Assembly: GCA_902790635.1 (NCBI GenBank)
Contig: CADASN010000003.1
Coordinates: forward strand, 124,001 to 188,000
DNA from: an uncultured Bacteroidia bacterium
GTDB lineage: Bacteria > Bacteroidota > Bacteroidia > Bacteroidales > UBA932
Direction: 5' to 3'
DNA length: 64,000 bases
Below the pieces are notes generated by a model that did no database searches, was not told where the DNA came from, and saw only the letters and a program-made list of their open reading frames with translations. Position 1 is the first letter of the stretch, and every line of letters begins with the position of its first letter. The position numbers and the translations under genes are program-made. Below are positions 16,616 through 24,674 of the stretch, piece after piece.

Positions 16616-17900
16616 TGATCTTGATGATGAAATAGTCTTTCTTGCCCTTTTGGGCCAGGATGTACTTGCCGTCGATGATGTCCTTCTCCGAGAGCTGGTA
16701 AGCGATGTCGGTGAGTTTGTCCTTGTTGAGACTGAAACCGTTCTGCTGGATCATCTTGCGGGCCTCGCCCTTGGAGGGGAAGATCTGCGTATAGACGGCA
16801 AGGGCATCGAGGATGCCGGCGGGCAGCAGTTCACGGCAGATTTCGAAGGTCGGTACTCCGTCGAAAACGGCCAGAAAGGTCTTCTCGTCCAAGCGGCGCA
16901 GGTCCTCAGATGTAGATTTGCCGAAGAGCATCTTCGAAGCGCGGACCGCATTGTCGTATTCCGGCTCTCCGTGGACCATGATGGTCACTTCGCGGGCGAG
17001 GAGCTGCTGGAGCTCGCGGCGCTCGGGAGCTTCCCGGTGTGCTGCGATGGCGCTTTCGATGGTCCCGCGGTCCAGCATGGTGAAGATCTTGATGAAGCGC
17101 TCCGCGTCTTCGTCGCTGACATTGAGCCAGAACTGGTAGAACTGGTAGGGGGAAGTGCGTTCCGGATCGAGCCAGATATTGCCTTTCTCGGTCTTGCCGA
17201 ATTTGGATCCGTCGGCTTTCTTGATGAGCGGGCAGGTGAGGGCGAAGGCTTCGCCGCCGTCCATGCGGCGGATGAGTTCCGTGCCGGTGGTGATGTTGCC
17301 CCACTGGTCGCTGCCGCCCAGCTGCAGCACGCAGCCCTTGTTTTTCCACAGCCAGTAGAAATCGTAGCCCTGCATCAGCTGGTAGCTGAATTCGGTGAAG
17401 GACATGCCTTCCGAAGACTCGCGGGACAGGCGCTTCTTCACGCTGTCCTTGGCCATCATGTAGTTGACGGTGATGTGCTTGCCGATATCGCGGATGAAGT
17501 TGATGAAGGTATAGTCCTTCATCCAGTCATAGTTGTTGACCAGCTCCGCCCGGTTCGGGGCGTCGGATTCGAAATCCAGGAAGCGGCTGAGTTGGGCTTT
17601 GATTCCGGCCACATTGTGCGCAAGCGTCTCCTCGTCCAGCAGGTTGCGCTCCTGGGACTTCATCGAGGGGTCGCCGACCATGCCCGTGGCTCCACCGATC
17701 AGCGCGATCGGCCGGTGGCCGCAGCGCTGGAAATGCTTGAGTATCATCACGCTCACCAGGTGCCCGATGTGCAGGGAATCAGCCGTGGGGTCAATCCCGA
17801 CATAGGCGGCCTGCGGGCCTTCCATCAATTTCTCTTCCGTTCCGGGCATGATGTCCTGGATCATGCCGCGCCATTTCAGCTCTTCAACAAAATTCTTCAT
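16608..17900 (-). CDS. tyrS: Tyrosyl-tRNA synthetase
   Basis: This class I synthetase charges tRNA-Tyr. It is 430 residues long with the HIGH signature in [16 protein letters not shown] near residue 47, [14 protein letters not shown] for the tyrosine/ATP pocket, and KFGKTEKGN as the KMSKS-like loop. An S4 RNA-binding domain closes the protein ([19 protein letters not shown]). It heads the tyrS-rbfA-lolE-like transcript. A TAAATTTG box lies 22 bases upstream. Confidence 0.96.
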   Translation of the reverse strand: MKNFVEELKWRGMIQDIMPGTEEKLMEGPQAAYVGIDPTADSLHIGHLVSVMILKHFQRCGHRPIALIGGATGMVGDPSMKSQERNLLDEETLAHNVAGIKAQLSRFLDFESDAPNRAELVNNYDWMKDYTFINFIRDIGKHITVNYMMAKDSVKKRLSRESSEGMSFTEFSYQLMQGYDFYWLWKNKGCVLQLGGSDQWGNITTGTELIRRMDGGEAFALTCPLIKKADGSKFGKTEKGNIWLDPERTSPYQFYQFWLNVSDEDAERFIKIFTMLDRGTIESAIAAHREAPERRELQQLLAREVTIMVHGEPEYDNAVRASKMLFGKSTSEDLRRLDEKTFLAVFDGVPTFEICRELLPAGILDALAVYTQIFPSKGEARKMIQQNGFSLNKDKLTDIAYQLSEKDIIDGKYILAQKGKKDYFIIKING

Positions 17901-17922
17901 CGATTCATCTCTTATTAGTCTG

Positions 17923-17950
17923 CAAATTTAGTTATAATTTAGTAAATTTG
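17923..17950. promoter_or_regulatory. Divergent TAAATTTG boxes between tyrS and tpiA
   Basis: TAAATTTG occurs on the minus strand at 17923-17930 (facing tyrS) and on the plus strand at 17943-17950 (facing tpiA). Both match TAnnTTTG fully; -33 elements are weak. If the plus-strand box is used, repeat copy B lies inside the tpiA leader. Confidence 0.45.
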
Positions 17951-17959
17951 TACGCTCTG

Positions 17960-18090
17960 CAGTCGGTAGCCAGCTTCCCCTGCAAAACTACGCGCTTCGC
18001 GCTATCCCACCGCTGCACTTCGTTTGCGGTCCCCCCGTTCACGAGGCCACGGGTGGCCACGGTTTTGCAGGGGAACTGGCTGCCGGACTG
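17960..18090. repeat. Cloverleaf-like inverted repeat, copy B
   Basis: The outer arms 17960-17988 and 18062-18090 pair over about 29 bases with small bulges. Inner hairpins are GCGC/GCGC with a TTC loop (17992-18002), ACCGC/GCGGT (18009-18030) and GGCCA/TGGCC with a CGGG loop (18045-18058). The layout is the same as copy A at 5371-5499. The shared stretches are AGCCAGC at the left end, ACGAG before the third hairpin and CTGGCT at the right end. It fills most of the tyrS-tpiA gap. Confidence 0.85.
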
Positions 18091-18132
18091 GACGCAAAGC
18101 GAGCGGACGATAATTACTTATTTATTGATATT

Positions 18133-18888
18133 ATGAGAAAGAAAATTGTTGCAGGCAACTGGAAAATGAATACCACCAAACCGGATGGTGTCGAACTTGC
18201 CAAAGCCGTGGCGGCCCGTGCCGCAGAAGTCCCCGAGGGTGTCGGACTGATCATCGCTCCTCCGTTTACGCACCTTTGCTGCTGCGGCAAGCAGCTGGAG
18301 GGTACCAAGGTGGAGCTCTCCGCCCAGAACTGTGCCGACCATGTGAAGGGAGCCTACACCGGCGAAGTGTCCGTCGACATGCTCAAGGCGGTCGGCTGCC
18401 AGTGGACCATCCTGGGTCACTCCGAGCGTCGTCAGTACTATGGCGAGACCGACGAGAAGCTGGTCGAGAAAGTGAAGCTCGCCCTCGGTGCCGGACTCGG
18501 TGTCATCCTCTGCGTGGGTGAAAACCTCGACGAGCGGGAAGCCGGCAAGCATTTCGAAGTCTGCGCCACCCAGGTCAAGAACGTTCTCTATCAGTTCACG
18601 GCTGAGGATATGGCGAAGATCGTCATCGCCTACGAGCCCGTCTGGGCCATCGGCACCGGCAAGACCGCGACGGCCGAGCAGGCGGAAGAGATCCATGCCT
18701 TCATCCGCAAGGTCCTCGCCGAGAAGTTCGGTGATGCCCTCGCTGAAGAAGTGACAATCCTGTATGGCGGATCCTGCAAGCCCTCCAACGCCAAGGAACT
18801 TTTCGCCCAGAAGGATATCGACGGCGGACTGATCGGCGGCGCTGCCCTCAAGGCAGACGACTTCATCCAGATCGCCCTGTCATTCTAA
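18133..18888 (+). CDS. tpiA: Triosephosphate isomerase
   Basis: This glycolytic enzyme interconverts dihydroxyacetone phosphate and glyceraldehyde-3-phosphate. It has 251 residues with every key motif: AGNWKMN at the start (catalytic Lys), ILGHSERRQYYGETD with the catalytic His, and AYEPVWAIGTGKTA with the catalytic Glu. The phosphate-binding ILYGGSCKPSNA and GGLIGGAAL also appear. Its 3' end overlaps the convergent lipoprotein gene by 9 bases. The leader upstream contains repeat copy B. Confidence 0.97.
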   Translation: MRKKIVAGNWKMNTTKPDGVELAKAVAARAAEVPEGVGLIIAPPFTHLCCCGKQLEGTKVELSAQNCADHVKGAYTGEVSVDMLKAVGCQWTILGHSERRQYYGETDEKLVEKVKLALGAGLGVILCVGENLDEREAGKHFEVCATQVKNVLYQFTAEDMAKIVIAYEPVWAIGTGKTATAEQAEEIHAFIRKVLAEKFGDALAEEVTILYGGSCKPSNAKELFAQKDIDGGLIGGAALKADDFIQIALSF

Positions 18889-19293
18889 GATCCGGATCGT
18901 CAGGCCGATTCGGCCTGTTTCGCTCCAGAGCCAGACTTGCTCACCCTCGATGCGTACGACTTCGAGGGTGAGATTTTTACGTCTCAACACCTCTGTACGG
19001 GTTGTCCAGATCAGGTCTCCGGCCACGCGCTGACCGATCGTGGACGGGATTTCGGAGAAAGTGACCACATAGAAGTCCGACATGTTGTCCGTGTGGGCCC
19101 GGAATTCCCGGAGCTCCCGGCTGAAGGCCAGCTGGCAGGTGCCTGGATCATAGACGAACGGAATGTCGCCGCCCACCATGAGCCGGATCTCTTCGTCCTC
19201 GCAGAATGCATTCCGCATCCGCTGGTCCGAACAGGAGACCGGTAGCAGGAGGAGAAGCGGCAACAACAGAAGAAGGGGGTGACGTCGGATCAT
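18880..19293 (-). CDS. Small hypothetical lipoprotein
   Basis: This is a 137-residue lipoprotein with a very leucine-rich signal (RRHPLLLLLPLLLLLPVSCSD, lipobox Cys near residue 21). The mature part is soluble, with no motif I recognise. Its ATG overlaps the stop codon of the M6 peptidase gene by 4 bases, so the two are translationally coupled. It may be a partner or inhibitor of that peptidase, but this rests on position only. Confidence 0.65.
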   Translation of the reverse strand: MIRRHPLLLLLPLLLLLPVSCSDQRMRNAFCEDEEIRLMVGGDIPFVYDPGTCQLAFSRELREFRAHTDNMSDFYVVTFSEIPSTIGQRVAGDLIWTTRTEVLRRKNLTLEVVRIEGEQVWLWSETGRIGLTIRILE

Positions 19294-20921
19294 GGGACGA
19301 TGATTTCTTTGATGAGGGTCTCGGTACTGCCGTCCGTATGGTAGATGACGGCTTTGAGCGTTCCGGATTTGTGGATGGTATAGCGGCCGTCCGGGCCCGG
19401 ATTGACAGTGGTACCGTCCAGGCTCCAGCGGACGTCCAGGACATCCGTCGCATTGAACACGCGCAGGGGGATCTTGGCACCGGACTGGAAACTGCCGTCC
19501 AGGTTGCGCGGGACATTGTTGAGGTAAATATACGGATAGGTGCCTTCCCGGTAGATCTTGGTCGTGAAACGGTCGCTGGCGGAGAAACTGGTGCCGTCCG
19601 CCGTGGTGATCCTGACGGTGACGGCATAACCGGTCTTCGGCTGGAGGTTCTCAAGGGTGCAGCTGGTGCTTTGGGGGCCGAGCGCCAGCCGGAACTCTTC
19701 TTCTCCGTCCGACCAGGTCACCTCAGCCCCCTGGATTTCTCCGAGTTTTTCGGAGAATTCCCAGCAGAGGATGGCTGCGTCCTGGAAGACCGTCAGGTCG
19801 GTCAGGCGGATGGGTTCGATGACATCGAAGGAGATATTCTTGTCTGGGTGGGAACTGATGCCGGTGAGGGCGAGGGAGGACGTGGTGCCTTGCCAGGAGC
19901 GGAAGGGGACGGGGGAGTCTGAGCCGAACTGGGCGATGCCGGGCTGGGGAAAAGAGAGCCCGCCGGCAGGGCCGGCGGCCGGGTCGGCCGGCACCAGCAT
20001 GGCGCAGGGATGCTCCGGATTGTCGTTGACGGCGCCCAGTTCCCAGCGTTCCGCTGCAGTCAGTTCCGTGCCGTAGCGCGTGGACTCGCCGGCAGGATTC
20101 CCGGACCGGTCCACGTGGTAGATGAACAGGCGTCCGTTGTCGTTGCCAAACAGGAAGAATTCGTCTTTCTGCTCCGTCAGGGCCTTGAGGTAGGTCCGTC
20201 CTTTCTGTAGCGGCGGCAGGTCATAGTGACGTATCTCCAGCGTATCGCAGCGGCCCAGTCCGAGCGATTCGTATTCGATGGCCGTGAAATCAGGCGGGTT
20301 CTCCCCCCGGCAGCCTTCATCCATCAGGGAGAGCCCGTAGAGTTCGGAGGACAGTCCTCCGCTGAAGGCACCGTCCGTATCATAGAGGTCCTTCAAGCCG
20401 AGCACGTGGCCGAATTCGTGGCAGAAGATACCCAGATGACCTTCCGGGGATGCAGTGAACCGGTCAATCTTCTTGTCGCCGGCCGGGAGGCTGCCTCCGT
20501 GGTCGGCGAGCCGGTCCATCTGTGGCCAGATATCATCCTCCGATCCGCTGTCCTGCTCTCCCGGTCCGGCGGTTATCAGGCAGATGTTGTCCACAAAGCC
20601 GTCGGCATCGTTGTCGTAAAGGCTGAAATTGAGGAGGGGCTGCTGCTTTTCCACCGCCTCGCGGACGGCTTCGTGCAGACGGACATCCCGGCGGTCGCCC
20701 TGGTTGGCGCCATACCAGGCCGCCTCCCGGGACAGGGTGATGATAGGAGCAACTTCGAAACTGAAGGTGGTCTGTCCGGCGTATTGCCGGTTGAAATAGG
20801 CTTCCGCCTTTTCGACCATCAGGTCGATTCTCTGCTGCGACTGCCCGAACTGCCTGTCGGCGAACTGGACAGGCAGAACGACCATCCGGAATACGGTCAG
20901 GAGTATCGCAGCGGTTACCAT
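19290..20921 (-). CDS. M6 family metallopeptidase with C-terminal Fn3-like domains
   Basis: This is a 543-residue peptidase of the M6 (immune inhibitor A-like) family, normally secreted and able to cut host or environmental proteins. The family opening VVLPVQFADRQFG is at residue 14. The zinc site HEFGHVLGLKDLYD lies near residue 170. Fibronectin-type-III-like beta-domains occupy the last 200 residues (LENLQPKTGYAVTVRI). The N-terminus is odd: the peptidase domain begins almost at once and the first 12 residues (VTAAILLTVFR) are too short for a normal signal peptide. A signal may have been lost, or a frameshift may separate it. Confidence 0.8.
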   Translation of the reverse strand: MVTAAILLTVFRMVVLPVQFADRQFGQSQQRIDLMVEKAEAYFNRQYAGQTTFSFEVAPIITLSREAAWYGANQGDRRDVRLHEAVREAVEKQQPLLNFSLYDNDADGFVDNICLITAGPGEQDSGSEDDIWPQMDRLADHGGSLPAGDKKIDRFTASPEGHLGIFCHEFGHVLGLKDLYDTDGAFSGGLSSELYGLSLMDEGCRGENPPDFTAIEYESLGLGRCDTLEIRHYDLPPLQKGRTYLKALTEQKDEFFLFGNDNGRLFIYHVDRSGNPAGESTRYGTELTAAERWELGAVNDNPEHPCAMLVPADPAAGPAGGLSFPQPGIAQFGSDSPVPFRSWQGTTSSLALTGISSHPDKNISFDVIEPIRLTDLTVFQDAAILCWEFSEKLGEIQGAEVTWSDGEEEFRLALGPQSTSCTLENLQPKTGYAVTVRITTADGTSFSASDRFTTKIYREGTYPYIYLNNVPRNLDGSFQSGAKIPLRVFNATDVLDVRWSLDGTTVNPGPDGRYTIHKSGTLKAVIYHTDGSTETLIKEIIVP

Positions 20922-20960
20922 CTCTTCGTTTTGGGCAAACTAAGATACTAAGAAAAACGG

Positions 20961-21000
20961 AAAACCAAAAGGCCGGCAACCTCGCGGCTCGCCGACCTTT
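20961..21000 (-). terminator. Terminator of the histone H1-like gene
   Basis: Arms 20968-20977 and 20991-21000 pair over 10 bases with one mismatch. On the minus strand the hairpin is followed by TTTTGGTTTT, giving a T-rich end to the histone-like transcript. Confidence 0.6.
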
Positions 21001-21082
21001 AGACGTGTACTAAAACCTAAACCTACAACATAGATGCAAGGTGGTTTCAGAACGTTGCAAAAAAAATCAAAATATTTTGAGA

Positions 21083-21259
21083 TTATTTTTTTGCCTCATC
21101 TACGGAAACCTTGCGGAATTCCTTGAGGTCTTTCATCAGCTCAAGGGCAAGTTTGCGTGCGCGGGCGCCGGCAGCTTTGTTTCCTTTGACAACTTGAGCC
21201 TGGGCGTTGGCCTTGAAGAGATCCATTTTCTCTTCGATACTCTTTACAAGTTCTTTCAT
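21083..21259 (-). CDS. Histone H1-like (Hc1-type) nucleoid protein, 58 residues
   Basis: This small basic protein is read on the minus strand from the ATG at 21259 to the TAA at 21083. It begins KELVKSIEEKMDLFKANAQ and continues with an Ala/Lys/Arg-rich helix (GNKAAGARARKLALELMKDL). Length and sequence fit the Bacteroidetes histone H1-like (Hc1) family of nucleoid-associated proteins. It stands alone between the M6 peptidase and pth, with a hairpin terminator downstream. Confidence 0.85.
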   Translation of the reverse strand: MKELVKSIEEKMDLFKANAQAQVVKGNKAAGARARKLALELMKDLKEFRKVSVDEAKK

Positions 21260-21349
21260 GGTGCAGATGTGTTAATAATATAAATCGTTTATTGTCGGCA
21301 AGATAGCGAAGAAAAGAGAAAAAAGCAAATTTTCCGGAAAAATTGCTTT

Positions 21350-21988
21350 TTATTGTTCAGTTTCCACCGGTTTTTTCCGGGTATTCAACTGATTCATGGC
21401 CTGTTCGATGCCGACAAAGCACCATGTGCGGACGCCTCCGGTCACTTTTTTCGCGATGAGCTCGATCTGCTGCCGCTGCTCTTCCGAGAAGTCGCTCAGG
21501 ACGAAGTCGATCTGGCCGCCCTGGGCAAAGTCATGGCCGATGCCGATGCGCAGGCGCGCCCAATCGGAATTCTCCAGGACTTCCTGGATGTTCTTCAGTC
21601 CGTTGTGTCCGCCGTCACTTCCGGATTTGCGCAGGCGGAGGGTCCCGAACGGGAGGTTGAGGTCATCGCAGATGACCAGCAGGTGGTCCTGGGGAATGTC
21701 CAGCTTCTGCAGCCAGTAGCGCACGGCGTTGCCGCTGAGATTCATATAGGTCGAGGGTTTGAGCAGATGGATCTCCCGGCCTTTGTCGTGGACGACGGCC
21801 TGGTCGCCGTAACGTCCGGATTCGAAAACGACATTGGATGCCTGAGCCCAGGCATCCAATATCATAAAGCCGATGTTGTGTCTCGTCGCGGCGTATTCGG
21901 CACCGATGTTGCCGAGTCCCACCACCAGATAACACTTTTCTGACACGGCGGGGTCCGGTTTACTCCTCCGCAGCAGCCGCAGTAACAT
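21350..21988 (-). CDS. pth: Peptidyl-tRNA hydrolase
   Basis: This enzyme frees tRNA from peptidyl-tRNAs dropped by the ribosome. Motifs are YLVVGLGNIGAEYAATRHNIGF with the catalytic His (given in the family order), KPSTYMNLSGNAV, ICDDLNLPFGTLRLRKSGS and GGHNGLKNI. From the ATG at 21988 the protein has 212 residues and overlaps rplY by 29 bases. A GTG about 42 bases further in would give a protein starting close to the conserved core, so the true start is uncertain. The pairing with rplY is common in bacteria. Confidence 0.93.
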   Translation of the reverse strand: MLLRLLRRSKPDPAVSEKCYLVVGLGNIGAEYAATRHNIGFMILDAWAQASNVVFESGRYGDQAVVHDKGREIHLLKPSTYMNLSGNAVRYWLQKLDIPQDHLLVICDDLNLPFGTLRLRKSGSDGGHNGLKNIQEVLENSDWARLRIGIGHDFAQGGQIDFVLSDFSEEQRQQIELIAKKVTGGVRTWCFVGIEQAMNQLNTRKKPVETEQ

Positions 21989-22535
21989 TGCGCGTAGTCT
22001 TGACGCCGCAGATGATGGTGTCCTTGTCAGAGACGACAGTCACGTTCTTCAGCTGGATGTCGGAAGCCTTGATGCGCTTGTCAAGACCGAGCGGGGTGAT
22101 GTCCACGGTGACCTCGTCGGGAAGGTCGTTCATCAGGGCGCTGACACGCAGGCTGCGGGCGTTCTGATAGAACTTACCACCCTGCTGCACACCCTTGGCG
22201 TGACCGGTGATCACGAGGGGCACGCTGATGGCGATGGGCTTCTCGGTACCCACGGCGAGGAAATCGACATGGAGGCAGTTGTCCGTGACGGGATGCCACT
22301 GGATCTCATGGAGAATGGCGGTCTGGGGCTTGCCACCGTCGAGGACGAGGTCCACGATGTAGGATTTCGGCGTGTCGGTGAGCGTCTTGAGCTCCTTGGC
22401 GCTGACGGTGAAGAGAACGTTCTCCATGCCGAGGCCGTAGAGGTTGCACGGGACGAGCCCTTCTTTGCGGAAGGCCTTCAGAACGGCCTTGTTGCCGACC
22501 TTGCGGGTCTGGCCTTTCAATTCAAAATGCTGCAT
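21960..22535 (-). CDS. rplY: 50S ribosomal protein L25 (CTC type)
   Basis: This is the 5S rRNA-binding ribosomal protein L25 in its long CTC form, 191 residues, with an N-terminal L25 domain (FELKGQTRKVGNKAVLKAF, then GLVPCNLYG) and a C-terminal TL5-type beta domain (VPLVITGHAKGVQQGG). The Ala/Glu-rich tail is usual. A strong promoter lies about 90 bases upstream and pth overlaps its 3' end. Confidence 0.94.
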   Translation of the reverse strand: MQHFELKGQTRKVGNKAVLKAFRKEGLVPCNLYGLGMENVLFTVSAKELKTLTDTPKSYIVDLVLDGGKPQTAILHEIQWHPVTDNCLHVDFLAVGTEKPIAISVPLVITGHAKGVQQGGKFYQNARSLRVSALMNDLPDEVTVDITPLGLDKRIKASDIQLKNVTVVSDKDTIICGVKTTRNVTAAAAEE

Positions 22536-22621
22536 TTCTAAATACTTAAAATGTGTTACTCAACTTGGGATCTCCCCAAGTCCCATTGCACCAAAACCTT
22601 GCGGTTTTACGAATGCGGGCG

Positions 22622-22653
22622 CAAAGATATAACAATATCTTGATATTCACAAA
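22622..22653 (-). promoter_or_regulatory. Bacteroidetes-type promoter of rplY-pth
   Basis: On the minus strand TTTG (22650-22653) is followed after 20 bases by TATCTTTG (22622-22629), a full consensus match. The leader of about 85 bases contains a small ACTTGGG/CCCAAGT hairpin near 22561-22581 that might serve in control of ribosomal-protein synthesis. Confidence 0.75.
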
Positions 22654-22657
22654 CTAC

Positions 22658-23881
22658 TTATAAGACGAGCTGGACGCGCTTGTTCCAGGCGAGGGTCTTG
22701 TAATGGGCATTGAGCCGGGTCCGGAGCGGATCGGGGATATAGACCGACAGGCCACAGCAGTGCTGGAGCAGCAGGTCGAAGAAACTGGGCGTCTCTCCGT
22801 GGTATATGACACAGTCTGCCAGTGCAGCCTCGAAACGGGCGGCTTCGGCTGCCGGAGGATAGAGTTTGTCGACCAGGTCCTTCAGATCGTAGTAGAAGCG
22901 GAGTTCGCTGCTGGAATAGTAATAGCGCTGCACGACATGGGCCAGGTTGATGTCCAGTTCGCTCCGGCGCGCCTCGACGACGGCGGCGAAAGCCTCGGCC
23001 AAGGCATCTACCTTAGAGCAGTCCACGAGGGTGATGGTGCCGGCACGGCTGTTCCCGGTCTGTTCGCTGTAGTATTCGTAATAGTCTTTGCAGAACTGCA
23101 GCAAGTCGGGCGTTTCGCCGCGGAAAAGCTGGGTGGAGAGATGCGCATAGCGCATGCCGGAGGTGAGGATCTCGGTCGGTGAAAGGACGAGATAATTGCA
23201 CACATCCTTCAGTTCGTAGGCAACTTCCACGCAGCCGGACAGGCAGGTGTCGAGGATGATGAATTCCATCTTCATCGGAATGGCGCTGGCGAAGTCAGTC
23301 AGTTCAATCCACTCTGCGCGGCTGCTGGAACCGACGTATTGGTTCCCGATGGCTTTGGTCTCGGGGAAGGGTACAACGGGCTTCCGGATGACCGTCCGGA
23401 TGGTGGAACGTTCGCTGCTGGTGGTATAATTGGCTGGGATCCAGCCGGAACCGTGCGATGAGACGAGCAAGCCGTAACGGCGTGCGGGGAATCGCTGGTG
23501 GATATCTTCCAGGACCGTGTGCAGCGTCTCCTTGGTGGCGCTCCGTGTGATATCTTTGTAGACGTGCAGCGTGTCCATTACGGGCTTGCCGTCGTTGCCG
23601 CGGAAAATCCGGATCAGGCAGGGCGGGTTCTCCTGCGTATAACTGCCATTGAGCGTGTTGTGGCAGAAAGCCACGATGGCCTTGTCGTAGGACAGTCCGG
23701 GGAGGACGTCTGTCTGCAGCTCCTCCAGGTTGGTCTTGAGGTTGTTGCTCAGGTTGTTGTATCCCAGGCCATAGTAGATGAATACCTGGTCGTAGGTGCC
23801 TTCGAAGGGCTTGTCCAGACCGTCGCACCCCGCTATCAGCAGGATGCCCGCAAGGAGGAAAAATGCTTTGATTCGACGCAT
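22658..23881 (-). CDS. Clostripain-family (C11) cysteine peptidase lipoprotein
   Basis: This lipoprotein of about 407 residues has a signal and lipobox (FFLLAGILLIAGCDG) and the C11 catalytic dyad: His in LLVSSHGSGW and Cys in EFIILDTCLSGCVEVAYEL, quoted partially. C11 peptidases of gut Bacteroidales cut after Arg or Lys and include toxin-activating enzymes, but the target here is unknown. I chose the ATG at 23881, because the upstream in-frame ATG at 23890 falls inside the -7 box at 23888-23895. Confidence 0.85.
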   Translation of the reverse strand: MRRIKAFFLLAGILLIAGCDGLDKPFEGTYDQVFIYYGLGYNNLSNNLKTNLEELQTDVLPGLSYDKAIVAFCHNTLNGSYTQENPPCLIRIFRGNDGKPVMDTLHVYKDITRSATKETLHTVLEDIHQRFPARRYGLLVSSHGSGWIPANYTTSSERSTIRTVIRKPVVPFPETKAIGNQYVGSSSRAEWIELTDFASAIPMKMEFIILDTCLSGCVEVAYELKDVCNYLVLSPTEILTSGMRYAHLSTQLFRGETPDLLQFCKDYYEYYSEQTGNSRAGTITLVDCSKVDALAEAFAAVVEARRSELDINLAHVVQRYYYSSSELRFYYDLKDLVDKLYPPAAEAARFEAALADCVIYHGETPSFFDLLLQHCCGLSVYIPDPLRTRLNAHYKTLAWNKRVQLVL

Positions 23882-23887
23882 AGTTTG

Positions 23888-23895
23888 CAAATATA
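23888..23895 (-). promoter_or_regulatory. -7 box directly before the C11 peptidase start
   Basis: Read on the minus strand this is TATATTTG, a full TAnnTTTG match, ending 6 bases before the ATG at 23881. The predicted transcript would have almost no leader. Confidence 0.5.
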
Positions 23896-23944
23896 AGTTT
23901 TTTCGGGAGAAATAATAAAGCCTTTAAGGAGAAGAAGGAATCTT

Positions 23945-23975
23945 TTTGGGAAGTTGCAATATTTGATTATCTTTG
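23945..23975 (+). promoter_or_regulatory. Promoter of the polysaccharide locus
   Basis: TTTG (23945-23948), 19 bases, then TATCTTTG (23968-23975), a full match to the Bacteroidetes consensus. It is the only clear promoter found ahead of the 40-kb plus-strand locus. No long inverted repeats flank it, so it does not look invertible. Confidence 0.75.
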
Positions 23976-24127
23976 TATTTAATTTCAAAGACCTCTGGAT
24001 AGAGGTTTTGGAGGAGGATTTGCAGAGACTGCTCTTGGATAGGAGTGTGCCTGTCGTGCGGGGTCGGCCCGCCAAATCCGGTTCTTACCCGGGCTATCGC
24101 ATTTCGCTGGACCGGGGAGTTAAAGAA
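23976..24127 (+). promoter_or_regulatory. Structured 5' leader of the polysaccharide locus
   Basis: This is about 150 bases of untranslated leader before upxY. A hairpin ACCTCT/AGAGGT with a GGAT loop lies near 23991-24006. GGATTTG (24017-24023) can pair with CAAATCC (24073-24079), enclosing a smaller AGAG/CTCT hairpin. In Bacteroides the UpxY antiterminators act on the leader of their own capsule operon, so this is the likely target, by inference. Confidence 0.5.
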
Positions 24128-24670
24128 ATGCCCAAAGACCAGAAAAACGACGAATTGCACTGGTATGCGCTGAAGGTTTTCTACAACCGTGTCGTATACT
24201 TGAAGTCCCTCATGGACCCGGAGGGAGTCGAGACTTATGTGCCGCTCCATACGGTGGAGCAGTATGACAAAGGGCGCCTTTCGTATGAAGAGAAGCAGCT
24301 GATTCCTTCGCTGATGTTTGTCCGCTGCCGGGAAAAATGGCTGGAGGATTTCAAGCGGAAGTACCCGGAGGACTTCATGTTCTACACCGAAGCTGCAACC
24401 CGCCGTCCCGGCATCATCCCCGATACGGAGATGCGCTCCTTCATCCTCGTGACCTCGGCCAATTCCGGCCGGAATGTCAAATATTTCGGCGCGGATGCGC
24501 CGGAATACCACACCGGCGACCGGGTCCGGGTGATCGAGGGGCTGTACAAGGGCGCCGAAGGATACATCAAACGCATCAAAAAGGACCGCAAACTGATCGT
24601 CTCCGTGACCGGAGTCGCCGTCGTTGCTGTCAGTTATATCCATCCCAGTTTTTTGGAAAAAATCAATTGA
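24128..24670 (+). CDS. UpxY-type NusG-family transcription antiterminator
   Basis: This 180-residue regulator opens the polysaccharide locus. It has an N-terminal NGN domain ([19 protein letters not shown], then [16 protein letters not shown]) and a C-terminal KOW-like domain ([22 protein letters not shown]). Proteins of this type let RNA polymerase read through long capsule operons in Bacteroides. The ATG at 24128 is chosen because upstream in-frame codons extend through the promoter. No upxZ-like inhibitor gene follows; rfbA starts 4 bases after its stop. Confidence 0.88.
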   Translation: MPKDQKNDELHWYALKVFYNRVVYLKSLMDPEGVETYVPLHTVEQYDKGRLSYEEKQLIPSLMFVRCREKWLEDFKRKYPEDFMFYTEAATRRPGIIPDTEMRSFILVTSANSGRNVKYFGADAPEYHTGDRVRVIEGLYKGAEGYIKRIKKDRKLIVSVTGVAVVAVSYIHPSFLEKIN

Positions 24671-24674
24671 ACCC

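Noticed and set aside
23891..24127. An invertible capsule promoter as in Bacteroides fragilis
   Set aside because: No pair of long inverted repeats flanks the promoter at 23945-23975 and no invertase gene is nearby. Only short hairpins were seen.
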